Source of the DNA: Rhodothermia bacterium | GTDB taxonomy: Bacteria > Bacteroidota > Rhodothermia > Rhodothermales > JABDKH01 | Length of the DNA: 13,699 bases | Direction of reading: 5' to 3' | Assembly: GCA_018679295.1 (NCBI GenBank) | Contig: JAHHLP010000444.1 | Coordinates: 1-13,699 of the forward strand | Part shown: one piece after another, positions 5,091 to 12,132 of the stretch | How the letters are laid out: the number at the start of each line of letters is the position of its first letter | How positions within the stretch are numbered: position 1 is the first letter of the stretch | Position numbers and translations under genes: made by a program | The notes under the pieces: generated by a model | The model's input: only the letters and a program-made list of their open reading frames with translations | What the model was told of the DNA's origin: nothing | Databases searched by the model: none

Positions 5091-7841
5091 GTGCCTGGTC
5101 GCCGTCTCGCACTCACGATCCTGCTTTCGCTTGCCTCTTTCGTCTCGGTAGCACAAGCACAGGATCGCGATAGCGTATCGGTCCGTCCCGACTCTCTGGC
5201 AGTCGAGCCGCCCGTACCCACCGACTCAGCGGCGGCGCTCGTTCGAACCCCTCCACGCACGTCCGTTACTACGTCGCAGCCGGCGCCCGAGGGAGGGCTC
5301 AAGAGCCCCGTCCGATTCTCAGCTCGGGATTCCCTGGTACTAACGCTCGATGAAGCAGCGGGCGATGTTGGACATCTATTCGGGGCCACCCGAGTGGAGT
5401 ACGAAAAGGCGACCTTGGAAGCCGAAGGCATCGACATCCTTTTTGAGATCGATGAACTGCGTGCGTACGCCTCCGACAAGGACACGACCTCCGCTGGCTA
5501 TCCAACCTTCACACAAGGAAACGAAGTGTTTCGCGGTCGGCGAATGGCATACAACATGTCAACGGATCGCGGACGAGTCGTGGACGCGCGGACGCAGTTC
5601 GAGGACGGCTTTATTCGCGCGGAGGTAGCCAAGGTCACTGAAGACAGCACGCTCTACATCGTGGACGGCGTCTATACAACCTGCGAGTGCGTTGATGACC
5701 CGTCCTACTCACTACGATCCAGCAAGATGAAGGTCGTCGATCAGAAGTGGGTATATACAGGACCCATCCAACTGTTCATTTTCAACATTCCCATGCCGCT
5801 ATGGCTGCCGTTCGGCATACTGCCAGCCGTGGAGGGACGAAGGTCTGGTCCGCTTCCGCCTCAGTATGGCGAGGATGAGTTTGGATTCTATCTGCGGGAT
5901 TGGGGCTGGTACTGGGCACTGAACGACTACACGGACCTGCAGCTGCGACTGGGAATCTGGAGCCGCGGCAGCTTTCGTACGTCCACTCGCTTTCGCTACA
6001 ACCGACGGTACCGCTACAACGGCAACCTGAATCTCGACTTTGCGCGTCTTCGCAATGGCGAATCAGGAGACCCAGACTTCGAAGTACAACGGACGGGATC
6101 GATACGTTGGAATCATTCCCAGACCCTCAATCCTACCTCTTCACTTAGCGCAAACGTAGACCTCACGACTTCGGGTTTTCTGCGTGCGGTATCAGAAGCC
6201 TACGATGACCGGGTTCGCCAGACTGTGTCGTCCTCGGTGGCCTACCGTAAACGGTGGGCGCGCGGGGCGCGAAGCATCTCGGTCAACCTCAATCAACGGC
6301 AATCTTTTGAAACAGGAAGCGTCGACCTAACCGTTCCGTCTTTCAGCTTCACGCAGAATACCTCCAAACCTTTTCTCCGTGATTCTCGCGGCCCCGGTGA
6401 AAGGGAGCAGTGGTATGAGAAGCTGTCGTTTCGGTACTCTATGAACCTCTCTAACTCATACTCTTTCACTCCTCTCTCCGATGAAACGCTTCTTTCCCAA
6501 GGCGATACGGCTGCGACAGACATAAGCTGGTATGAGGCCTTCCTCTCGCCCGACAAGTACCGGCGCGCAACGGGAAGCGATGAGCCGTTTCGATTCCGCG
6601 CATCGCACGACATCCCCATCAGTGCCGCGTTCACCCTGAACAGGCTGCCGCTCCTTGGCAACCTTCGCCTCAACGTGTCGCCCAACTTCACCTACGAAGA
6701 GGATTGGTTCATCCGAACCGAGCGACGAAGTGTGGTTGATTCGACCAACGCGGTCGTCCGTGAAAGTGTGCCCGGCTTTCTGGCTCTGCGCCAGTTCTCA
6801 ACGGGCATCTCGACGAACACAACTTTCTACGGGATCTTCCCTCTCTCGGTAGGTCCGTACTCTGGCCTTCGCCACACGGTTAGGCCTACGCTTTCCTTTA
6901 GCTACCAACCCGATTTCGGGGATGACAAGTGGGGATATACGCGAACATACGCGGACACGACAGGTCAGCTCTTCGAATACTCCATCGTGTCGGGCGTCCG
7001 TCAGGGAAAACAACAGGCCCTCTCCTACTCCATCGCAAACACATTCGAAACGAAGCGGGTGGCTGCTGACACCACCTCCGAGACTCGAAGAGGACGGACG
7101 GTGAAGCTTCTCAACCTGGATGTTAGCAGCAGGTACAACTTCGCGGCGGATTCGCTGAAGATGGGCGACATCACGCTTAACGCAAGGTCGCGAATTCTGG
7201 GAGCGGTCGACGTCAACTTCAGGTCGACGTTTTCGCCCTACCGCCAAACCGAAACGGGACAGACGATCAACCAGTATGTCTTCAACCTCGGCGGATTTGA
7301 CTTTGCGCGACTAAGACAATTCTCGGTCTCCGCAAGAGCATCCATGCGTAGCAGTCAGCGCGGTCAGCGGCGGCCGGTGGAGAACCCAAGATCCGTTCCG
7401 AGCGCACTTGATCCACTCGACCGAACGATTGATCCGATAAGCGGAGCATTGAACCAGAATCTCGGCGGAGCTGCCTACTCCGACTTCTCGATACCGTGGT
7501 CCCTTTCCGTTGACTTCACGTACGGCCTCACAAAGACCGGCACCCGATCCACGCGCAGGGCGATCATGAATACGAATGTTGACTTCAACCTGACGCCGAA
7601 CTGGAAGGTGTCGGCGCGCACGGGTTATGACTTCGAACTCAAGGAGCTTGTGACGACGAGCCTGGCGCTATACCGCGACTTCGAATGTTGGCAGATGTCT
7701 ATCAACTGGATTCCGTTCGGCGACTTCCAGAGCTACGGCTTTGATCTACACGTCAAGAGCGGGCATCTCGCCGAGCTCCTCCGAATACGTCAGCCGAGGT
7801 CCGACATCAAGGGAAGATTGGGAAGCGTCACCGGCTTCTAA
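5091..7841 (+). CDS. lptD: LptD-like outer-membrane LPS assembly protein (OstA family, Bacteroidota type)
   Basis: The frame is open from 4941, but that part overlaps the kinase gene and encodes an unlikely Arg/Ser-rich stretch. The GTG at 5091 gives MPGRRLALTILLSLASFVSVAQA|Q, a clean signal peptide, so I use it; TTG 5013 and ATG 4989 are in-frame alternatives. The mature protein (916 codons in total) has a Pro/Ser-rich linker to about residue 75. An OstA/LptA-like domain follows at about 80-250, with repeated A-x-x-V-E-Y-E-K-A-T-L-E-A-style strands, a turn Y-T-T-C-E-C and P-M-P-L-W-L-P-F-G-I-L-P. A very long beta-barrel of alternating aromatic and polar strands ends in ECWQMSINWIPFGDFQSYGF, the signature I associate with Bacteroidota LptD. 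LptD inserts LPS/LOS into the outer leaflet with LptE. Only three cysteines are present (198, 200, 866). The gene meets the GNAT gene tail to tail with 3 bases between stops. Confidence 0.87.
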   Translation: MPGRRLALTILLSLASFVSVAQAQDRDSVSVRPDSLAVEPPVPTDSAAALVRTPPRTSVTTSQPAPEGGLKSPVRFSARDSLVLTLDEAAGDVGHLFGATRVEYEKATLEAEGIDILFEIDELRAYASDKDTTSAGYPTFTQGNEVFRGRRMAYNMSTDRGRVVDARTQFEDGFIRAEVAKVTEDSTLYIVDGVYTTCECVDDPSYSLRSSKMKVVDQKWVYTGPIQLFIFNIPMPLWLPFGILPAVEGRRSGPLPPQYGEDEFGFYLRDWGWYWALNDYTDLQLRLGIWSRGSFRTSTRFRYNRRYRYNGNLNLDFARLRNGESGDPDFEVQRTGSIRWNHSQTLNPTSSLSANVDLTTSGFLRAVSEAYDDRVRQTVSSSVAYRKRWARGARSISVNLNQRQSFETGSVDLTVPSFSFTQNTSKPFLRDSRGPGEREQWYEKLSFRYSMNLSNSYSFTPLSDETLLSQGDTAATDISWYEAFLSPDKYRRATGSDEPFRFRASHDIPISAAFTLNRLPLLGNLRLNVSPNFTYEEDWFIRTERRSVVDSTNAVVRESVPGFLALRQFSTGISTNTTFYGIFPLSVGPYSGLRHTVRPTLSFSYQPDFGDDKWGYTRTYADTTGQLFEYSIVSGVRQGKQQALSYSIANTFETKRVAADTTSETRRGRTVKLLNLDVSSRYNFAADSLKMGDITLNARSRILGAVDVNFRSTFSPYRQTETGQTINQYVFNLGGFDFARLRQFSVSARASMRSSQRGQRRPVENPRSVPSALDPLDRTIDPISGALNQNLGGAAYSDFSIPWSLSVDFTYGLTKTGTRSTRRAIMNTNVDFNLTPNWKVSARTGYDFELKELVTTSLALYRDFECWQMSINWIPFGDFQSYGFDLHVKSGHLAELLRIRQPRSDIKGRLGSVTGF

Positions 7842-7853
7842 GGGCTAGCCCTT
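7840..7853. terminator. Palindrome holding both convergent stop codons; weak bidirectional terminator candidate
   Basis: AAGGGCTAGCCCTT is a perfect 14-base palindrome. The plus-strand lptD stop (7839-7841) enters its left end and the minus-strand GNAT stop (7847-7845) is at its centre. As RNA it would form only a 5-bp stem with a four-base loop, and no T-tract follows on either side, so termination here is uncertain. No other terminator-like structure is visible between the two convergent operons. Confidence 0.35.
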
Positions 7854-8264
7854 GATGTTCATACGCCAGGCGTTGTCCACCCGCTTAAATCCCAGGTGCT
7901 CGTAGAACGACGCCGACAGGGTGGAATCCCGAAGGATGAGTTCGGTCCCCCGGCAAGCCTCCACAATTCGATTCAAAAGCGCCTTTCCTACGCCCGACCG
8001 TTGCACATCCGGTTCCACGGCGAGATCACATAGATAACTTTGAAGCACGCCGTCCGACAGGACTCGCGCAATGCCGACGAGGTGGTCGTTCTGCCACGCG
8101 GCGTACACGTGCGTGGAGGCCTCATACATACTCCAAATCTGTTCCGCGCTATAGATCGACCGAACCAGCGGAGCACGCCGATAAAGGGTTGCAATACGCG
8201 CAGGGGTCAAACCCTCGAGACCCTCTCGGATCTCAACGCTTTCGGTGGCACCCTCAAACTTCAT
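7845..8264 (-). CDS. GNAT-family N-acetyltransferase
   Basis: This is a small cytoplasmic acetyltransferase of 139 residues with the GNAT core. Central strands YLCDLAVEPDVQ (77-88) lead into the acetyl-CoA pyrophosphate loop Q-R-S-G-V-G-K-A (88-95), followed by the alpha-helix LLNRIVEAC, the strand ELILRDS and the late motif F-Y-E-H-L-G-F (120-126). The middle segment LVGIARVLSDGV is also typical of one common stand-alone GNAT subfamily. The acceptor could be an amino acid, polyamine, protein N-terminus or small amine; the sequence does not decide. The ATG at 8264 lies 19 bases after the stop of the ABC ATPase gene and has no clear Shine-Dalgarno site. It is the last gene of the leftward sucC-ABC-GNAT set. 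Confidence 0.88.
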   Translation of the reverse strand: MKFEGATESVEIREGLEGLTPARIATLYRRAPLVRSIYSAEQIWSMYEASTHVYAAWQNDHLVGIARVLSDGVLQSYLCDLAVEPDVQRSGVGKALLNRIVEACRGTELILRDSTLSASFYEHLGFKRVDNAWRMNIKG

Positions 8265-8283
8265 TGTTCAATTCGAATCGTGT

Positions 8284-9372
8284 TCAAGTTGACAGCCGTT
8301 TCGCTGAAGACTGGTCGTCCAGATCGTCGTCCACCCACTTCCACTTGGAAGCGCGAAGTGCGGTGAAGGTCTCAACGCCGATATCGGGTGACAATCGCAA
8401 ACGGAGACGTGTACGCCCGGCGCTGACCGCGAACTCGATGCTCGAGCCAAGATACTGACTACTGTCGATTGTGACGCGAAGCCCCGCGTCTTCTGAGGCC
8501 GGAACAAGATGCTCGGGCCGCACAGCGAGGACCTCTCCTTGCCGATCCTCTTCCCCGGTGAGACTGTACACGGCCTTAGGATCCGCGATCAGGTTGGCTC
8601 CCCCAAGGAAGCCTGCTACGAAGGCCGACGCCGGATGCTCATAAAGATCCCGCGGCGTACCAACGGCGAGGAGGCGCCCGTGGTTCATCACACCAATCCG
8701 ATCAGACAGGGCCAGTGCTTCTTCCTGGTCATGGGTTACGTAGATACTTGTAATTCCAAGGCGATCCTGAATCTCTATCAGTTCCGCGCGCGTCTTTTCC
8801 CTGAGCGTCACGTCCAGGTTCGATAGAGGCTCATCGAAGAGCAGCACCTCCGGTTCCACGGCAATCGCTCTTGCTACGGCAACACGTTGTTGCTGGCCTC
8901 CCGAGAGCTGGTCCACAGGTCGATCCTCAAGCGCCTGCAGCCCGACCCGTTCCAACGCCTTCCGCATCCGAGCCTTTCGCTCGGCACGTGGAATTCGCCG
9001 CACCCGCAAGCCATATTCCACGTTGGCGCTGACGGTCATCGTCGGAAACAGTGCATAATTCTGAAAGACCATCGCTGTCGGGCGCTTGCGCGGTGAGGAT
9101 GCCGTCACGTCACGACCATGAATCACAACACGACCCGAGTCGGGCGGCTCGAATCCGGCGACGATTCGAAGCAAGGTCGTCTTCCCGCAGCCACTCGGTC
9201 CGAGCAGGGAGAAGAACTCACCTTCGGCTACGGCGAGCGTGACCGAGTCGACCGCCACAACTTCGCCAAAGGACTTTGTGACCGCCTCGAGATTGATGCC
9301 GTCTCCCTGGGAGCCGCTGTTCCGTTGGCCCGACCCGCTCTTACTCGACTGCGGCGCCTTTTGCCAGTTCAC
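8284..9372 (-). CDS. ABC transporter ATPase with C-terminal TOBE-like domain (PotA/FbpC/UgpC type)
   Basis: The protein has 362 residues and all nucleotide-binding motifs: Walker A GPSGCGKTT (58-66, K64), Q-loop MVFQNYALFP (Q104), signature LSGGQ (156-160), Walker B LLFDEP (177-182, with E181) and switch His in VTHDQEEAL (H214). After YEHPASAFVAGFLGGANLI the chain continues to a TOBE-like domain (about 275-350) containing LAVRPEHL. This is the layout of ATPases that energise importers for polyamines, ferric iron, sulfate/molybdate or sugar phosphates. The substrate cannot be named because no permease or binding-protein gene is nearby. The GTG start at 9372-9370 overlaps the sucC TGA as GTGA, so translation is probably coupled. 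Residues 5-25 are a polar Ser/Gly/Gln-rich extension ahead of the fold and could be unstructured. The GNAT gene follows after 19 bases. Confidence 0.92.
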   Translation of the reverse strand: MNWQKAPQSSKSGSGQRNSGSQGDGINLEAVTKSFGEVVAVDSVTLAVAEGEFFSLLGPSGCGKTTLLRIVAGFEPPDSGRVVIHGRDVTASSPRKRPTAMVFQNYALFPTMTVSANVEYGLRVRRIPRAERKARMRKALERVGLQALEDRPVDQLSGGQQQRVAVARAIAVEPEVLLFDEPLSNLDVTLREKTRAELIEIQDRLGITSIYVTHDQEEALALSDRIGVMNHGRLLAVGTPRDLYEHPASAFVAGFLGGANLIADPKAVYSLTGEEDRQGEVLAVRPEHLVPASEDAGLRVTIDSSQYLGSSIEFAVSAGRTRLRLRLSPDIGVETFTALRASKWKWVDDDLDDQSSAKRLST

Positions 9373-10553
9373 ACTGCCAACTCCTCAAGTGCCGCGTTGA
9401 CCTTGTCGGCAGCCTCGCGAAATAGAATAGCCGTTTCGATCTTGAGTCCGCTCTCCTGAAGTATCCGCTGCCCTTCTTCTGCATTGGTACCCTGCAGTCG
9501 CACTATCAGCGGTACGGCGATCTTAACGTTGTTGGCAGCCTCGACCACTCCGGTCGCAACGCGATCGCACCGCACGATCCCCCCAAAGATGTTCACCAAG
9601 ATCGCCTTCACACTTCGGTCCTTCAGAATGATCCGAAATCCTGCCTCGACGGTCTCGGCGCTCGCACCGCCACCCACGTCGAGGAAATTCGCCGGCTCGC
9701 CACCCGCGAGCTTGATGATGTCCATCGTTGCCATTGCGAGTCCGGCACCATTGACCATGCAGCCGACATTTCCGTCGAGCTTGACATAGTTCAACCCGTA
9801 CTCGCTGGCCTCTACCTCAAGCGGATCTTCCTCGTGAATGTCGCGAAGTGCGGTCAGGTCACCGTGCCGGAACAGAGCGTTGTCGTCGATCGAGATCTTC
9901 GCGTCGATGGCCTGTACGTCGCCCTGCTTCGTGAGTACGAGCGGGTTGATTTCTGCCAGCGTGCAGTCGTTATCGACAAAAGCTTTGTAGAGCAAGGAGA
10001 TGAACTTCGACGCTTGCTTCAGCGCGGCGCCCTCAAAGCCGAGGCCAAACGCCAGCTTGCGAGCCTGGAATGACCGGAGTCCTATTGCCGGGTCGACGTA
10101 CTCCTTCAGGATCTTCTCCGGCGTATCCTCAGCGACTTTTTCGATCTCAACGCCACCTTCGGTCGAGACCATGATCACGTTCATGTTCGTCTGCCGATCG
10201 AGGGTGACACCTACATAGTATTCCTTCTCGATGTCGACGGCGTCTGCAATAAGGACCTTCCGCACCTTCTGGCCTTCCGGCCCGGTTTGATGCGTCTTAA
10301 GCATCATCCCCAGAATCGCATCGGCCTTCTCGCGTACACCATCAACGCCCTCGGCCAGTTTGACTCCACCTCCCTTGCCGCGCCCACCAGCGTGGATTTG
10401 CGCCTTGACCACAAACAAATCGTTTCCGTTCTGCTCGTGCAGTTTTCGCGCCACCGCAACTGCCTCCTCTACTGTCTCCGCAACCACTCCTGGCTGCGTG
10501 TTGACTCCTGCTGAGGCGAGAATTTGCTTGGCCTGATATTCGTGGAGTTTCAT
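9369..10553 (-). CDS. sucC: Succinyl-CoA synthetase (succinate-CoA ligase) beta subunit
   Basis: SucC forms the nucleotide- and succinate-binding half of succinyl-CoA synthetase, which makes ATP (or GTP) from succinyl-CoA in the TCA cycle. At 394 residues it is near the usual length. The ATP-grasp region includes MKLHEYQAKQIL at the N-terminus, VVKAQIHAGGRGKGGGVKL (48-66), ASTEGG-like VSTEGGVEIEKVAE (129-142), E201-I-N-P-L-V with N203, and D217 in AIDAKISIDDNALFRH. The C-terminal ligase domain has LDGNVGCMVNGAGLAMATMD (259-278), ANFLDVGGGA and VNIFGGIVRCD (320-330). The ATG at 10553 is preceded on its strand by AGG five bases upstream. No sucD (alpha subunit) lies beside it; the ABC ATPase gene follows with a 4-base overlap. 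It diverges from the LptF/G gene across 121 bases. Confidence 0.97.
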   Translation of the reverse strand: MKLHEYQAKQILASAGVNTQPGVVAETVEEAVAVARKLHEQNGNDLFVVKAQIHAGGRGKGGGVKLAEGVDGVREKADAILGMMLKTHQTGPEGQKVRKVLIADAVDIEKEYYVGVTLDRQTNMNVIMVSTEGGVEIEKVAEDTPEKILKEYVDPAIGLRSFQARKLAFGLGFEGAALKQASKFISLLYKAFVDNDCTLAEINPLVLTKQGDVQAIDAKISIDDNALFRHGDLTALRDIHEEDPLEVEASEYGLNYVKLDGNVGCMVNGAGLAMATMDIIKLAGGEPANFLDVGGGASAETVEAGFRIILKDRSVKAILVNIFGGIVRCDRVATGVVEAANNVKIAVPLIVRLQGTNAEEGQRILQESGLKIETAILFREAADKVNAALEELAV

Positions 10554-10674
10554 AAGGACCTATCTTGATTGCGGACGGGCGTCAAAGTACGCCCTCGCCG
10601 TCGAAACATTCCAGCGTACCTGCAGCGTTCCACCCGCCCACCGGACCGGTTTTGGCCTTTTTTACATTGGCTTG
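10554..10674. other. Divergent intergenic region between sucC and the LptF/G permease gene
   Basis: These 121 bases must hold the promoters of both divergent genes. On the minus strand TACTTTG occurs at 10590-10584, one base short of the TAnnTTTG element, with no good upstream partner. On the plus strand TACATTGG at 10663-10670 resembles a -7 element but lies only 5 bases from the permease ATG. A short inverted repeat, GGGCGT (10577-10582) with ACGCCC (10589-10594), would lie in the sucC leader. None of these is convincing alone. Confidence 0.4.
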
Positions 10675-11763
10675 ATGCTCACAACCTTCGATCGGCACAT
10701 TCTGCTTCGTTTTTCGATCAGCATCGTGGTTCTGGTGACGGCTCTCGTGGTCTTCTTCATCGTACTGGACTACGTCGAACACATCGATGATTTCATGGAC
10801 CGGGGCGCCAAGATGCGGCAGGTATTCCTCATCTATTATCCGAGCTATGTACCGGAGATGGTCAAGCTGATTTCGCCGCTTGCCGTCTTCATGTCGTGCG
10901 TCTACCTGACTGGCCGGCTATCCCAGCAGCTACAAATAGCTGCACTGCAAACGAGCGGCGTCTCCCTCCAACGACTGCTGCTTCCGTACCTCATCGTGGG
11001 ACTGGTCTTGACGGCGACGATGTTCTGGTTTAACGGGTGGCTCGTACCCCAGAGCAACGTGGTTCGGCTCGATTTCGAGGAGCGATTTCTAAAGGAGGCA
11101 CCACGCCAAATCGATTCCAACGACATCCACCGGCAGGAAAGCCCGGGCAGTATTGTGACCGTCGCTTTCTTCGATAGGCGCTCACAAATCGGACATCGCG
11201 CCTCGCTTCAGCGTTTCTCAGGCGGCAAGCGCCTCGAGGAGCGCATTGACGCAATCCGCATGCAGTGGGTCGACTCGCTGCAGGTTTGGCGACTGCAGGC
11301 AGCTGTACGAAGAACGTTTACCGAGGACGGGCTTGAGAGGCGAGAAGAAATAGCTGTCCTCGACACGGCTCTTACAGTATTTCCTCGCGACTTTGCGCGG
11401 ACGGAGAAAGATGTGCAGTCGATGACGATCCCGGTGGCACGTGAGTATATCGACGCGCTCAATCGCGCGGGTGCCGACAACCTTGGTCGTGCGCGTGTCG
11501 AATACTATTCAAAATTCTCTTATCCCATCGCGAACTTTATCCTGGTACTAATAGGCGTGCCGCTGGCGTCGGTTCGTCGCCGGGGTGGTCAGGCTGTGCA
11601 ACTCGGCATCGGACTCGCGATTGCGTTCATTTACCTTGCCGTGATGAAATTCGTTGAACCGTTCGGATACACGGAAGCGCTCAAGCCTGTCGTCGCAGCC
11701 TGGCTGCCACACGCCGTGTTCTTCATCATCGGCTTCGTGGTTGTGGCCCGGACCCGAAAGTGA
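10675..11763 (+). CDS. LptF/LptG-family (YjgP/YjgQ) inner-membrane permease
   Basis: The protein has 362 residues from the ATG at 10675; a TTG one codon earlier is less likely. Hydrophobic segments predict six membrane helices: about 10-32, 61-80, 101-119, 282-300, 308-326 and 338-358. A periplasmic jellyroll-like domain at about 125-265 separates the two sets of three. The N-terminal F-D-R-H-I-L, the stretch LQTSGVSLQRLL (91-102) and YYSKFSYPIANFILVLIGVP (277-296) are family hallmarks. LptF and LptG with the ATPase LptB extract LPS from the inner membrane and feed it to LptC/LptA and then LptD. The sequence alone does not separate LptF from LptG, and only one copy is here, so the partner must lie elsewhere. 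No Shine-Dalgarno site precedes the ATG. The downstream neighbour is convergent. Confidence 0.92.
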   Translation: MLTTFDRHILLRFSISIVVLVTALVVFFIVLDYVEHIDDFMDRGAKMRQVFLIYYPSYVPEMVKLISPLAVFMSCVYLTGRLSQQLQIAALQTSGVSLQRLLLPYLIVGLVLTATMFWFNGWLVPQSNVVRLDFEERFLKEAPRQIDSNDIHRQESPGSIVTVAFFDRRSQIGHRASLQRFSGGKRLEERIDAIRMQWVDSLQVWRLQAAVRRTFTEDGLERREEIAVLDTALTVFPRDFARTEKDVQSMTIPVAREYIDALNRAGADNLGRARVEYYSKFSYPIANFILVLIGVPLASVRRRGGQAVQLGIGLAIAFIYLAVMKFVEPFGYTEALKPVVAAWLPHAVFFIIGFVVVARTRK

Positions 11764-11799
11764 CGGCTGCAAGGTTGACGCGTCCGGCACAACAGCCGT
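11763..11799. terminator. Possible bidirectional terminator between convergent genes
   Basis: ACGGCTG (11763-11769) pairs with CAGCCGT (11793-11799) across 23 bases that contain the 8-base palindrome GACGCGTC (11777-11784). The structure starts at the last base of the permease stop and ends 6 bases before the DUF3467 stop. There is no T-tract, so this is a modest candidate for shared transcription termination. Confidence 0.35.
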
Positions 11800-11804
11800 A
11801 CGGG

Positions 11805-12131
11805 TCAGGCCTCTCCGCTCGGACCTCCGAACTGGATGGGTTGACCCGGCGGAGTCCGCTCGACGATCTCTCCGTGACTGCGCTCGTAGCGTTCAATGTT
11901 TTCGGCAAGCGCATTGAGCAGGCGCTTTGCGTGCTGGGGGGTAACGATGATTCGGCTCTTGACGCGAGCCTTTGGCACACCCGGCATCACCCGAATGAAG
12001 TCAAGTATGAACTCTTCGGGTGAATGCGCAATCATGACGAGGTTCGAGTATAGCCCCTCAGCAACGTCCTCGTTCAGTTCAATGTTGAGTTGGGACTGCG
12101 CCGACTGTGCAGCCTGGTCGTTGCTATTCAT
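11805..12131 (-). CDS. DUF3467 domain protein
   Basis: The protein has 108 residues from the ATG at 12131. An upstream in-frame start at 12179 would overlap the CBS-like gene and encode an unrelated stretch. This start is preceded by AGAAGAG (12143-12137) with a 5-base spacer. The protein has no signal peptide or membrane helix. Conserved-looking blocks are the N-terminal strand LNIELNEDVAEGLYSNL (15-31), the helix SPEEFILDFIRVMPG (37-51), and KSRIIVTPQHAKRLLNALAENIERYE (58-83), followed by a Pro/Gly-rich tail. This matches the DUF3467 family, small cytosolic proteins of unknown biochemical role. It begins one base after the CBS-like stop, so the two are translated from one transcript. From memory, in many Bacteroidota this gene lies next to rpoC; that is not the case here. 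Confidence 0.82.
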   Translation of the reverse strand: MNSNDQAAQSAQSQLNIELNEDVAEGLYSNLVMIAHSPEEFILDFIRVMPGVPKARVKSRIIVTPQHAKRLLNALAENIERYERSHGEIVERTPPGQPIQFGGPSGEA

Positions 12132-12132
12132 A

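Noticed and set aside
4607..5485. 292-codon minus-strand open frame across the kinase-lptD junction
   Set aside because: Its product is a Ser/Arg-rich low-complexity sequence opposite two convincing genes and shows no motif or ribosome binding site.
8271..8278. ATTCGAAT palindrome between the ABC and GNAT genes
   Set aside because: An 8-base palindrome in a 19-base gap is expected by chance and has no flanking structure.
10584..10590. TACTTTG on the minus strand as a sucC -7 promoter element
   Set aside because: It is one base short of TAnnTTTG, and no TTTG or TTG lies at the required upstream distance.
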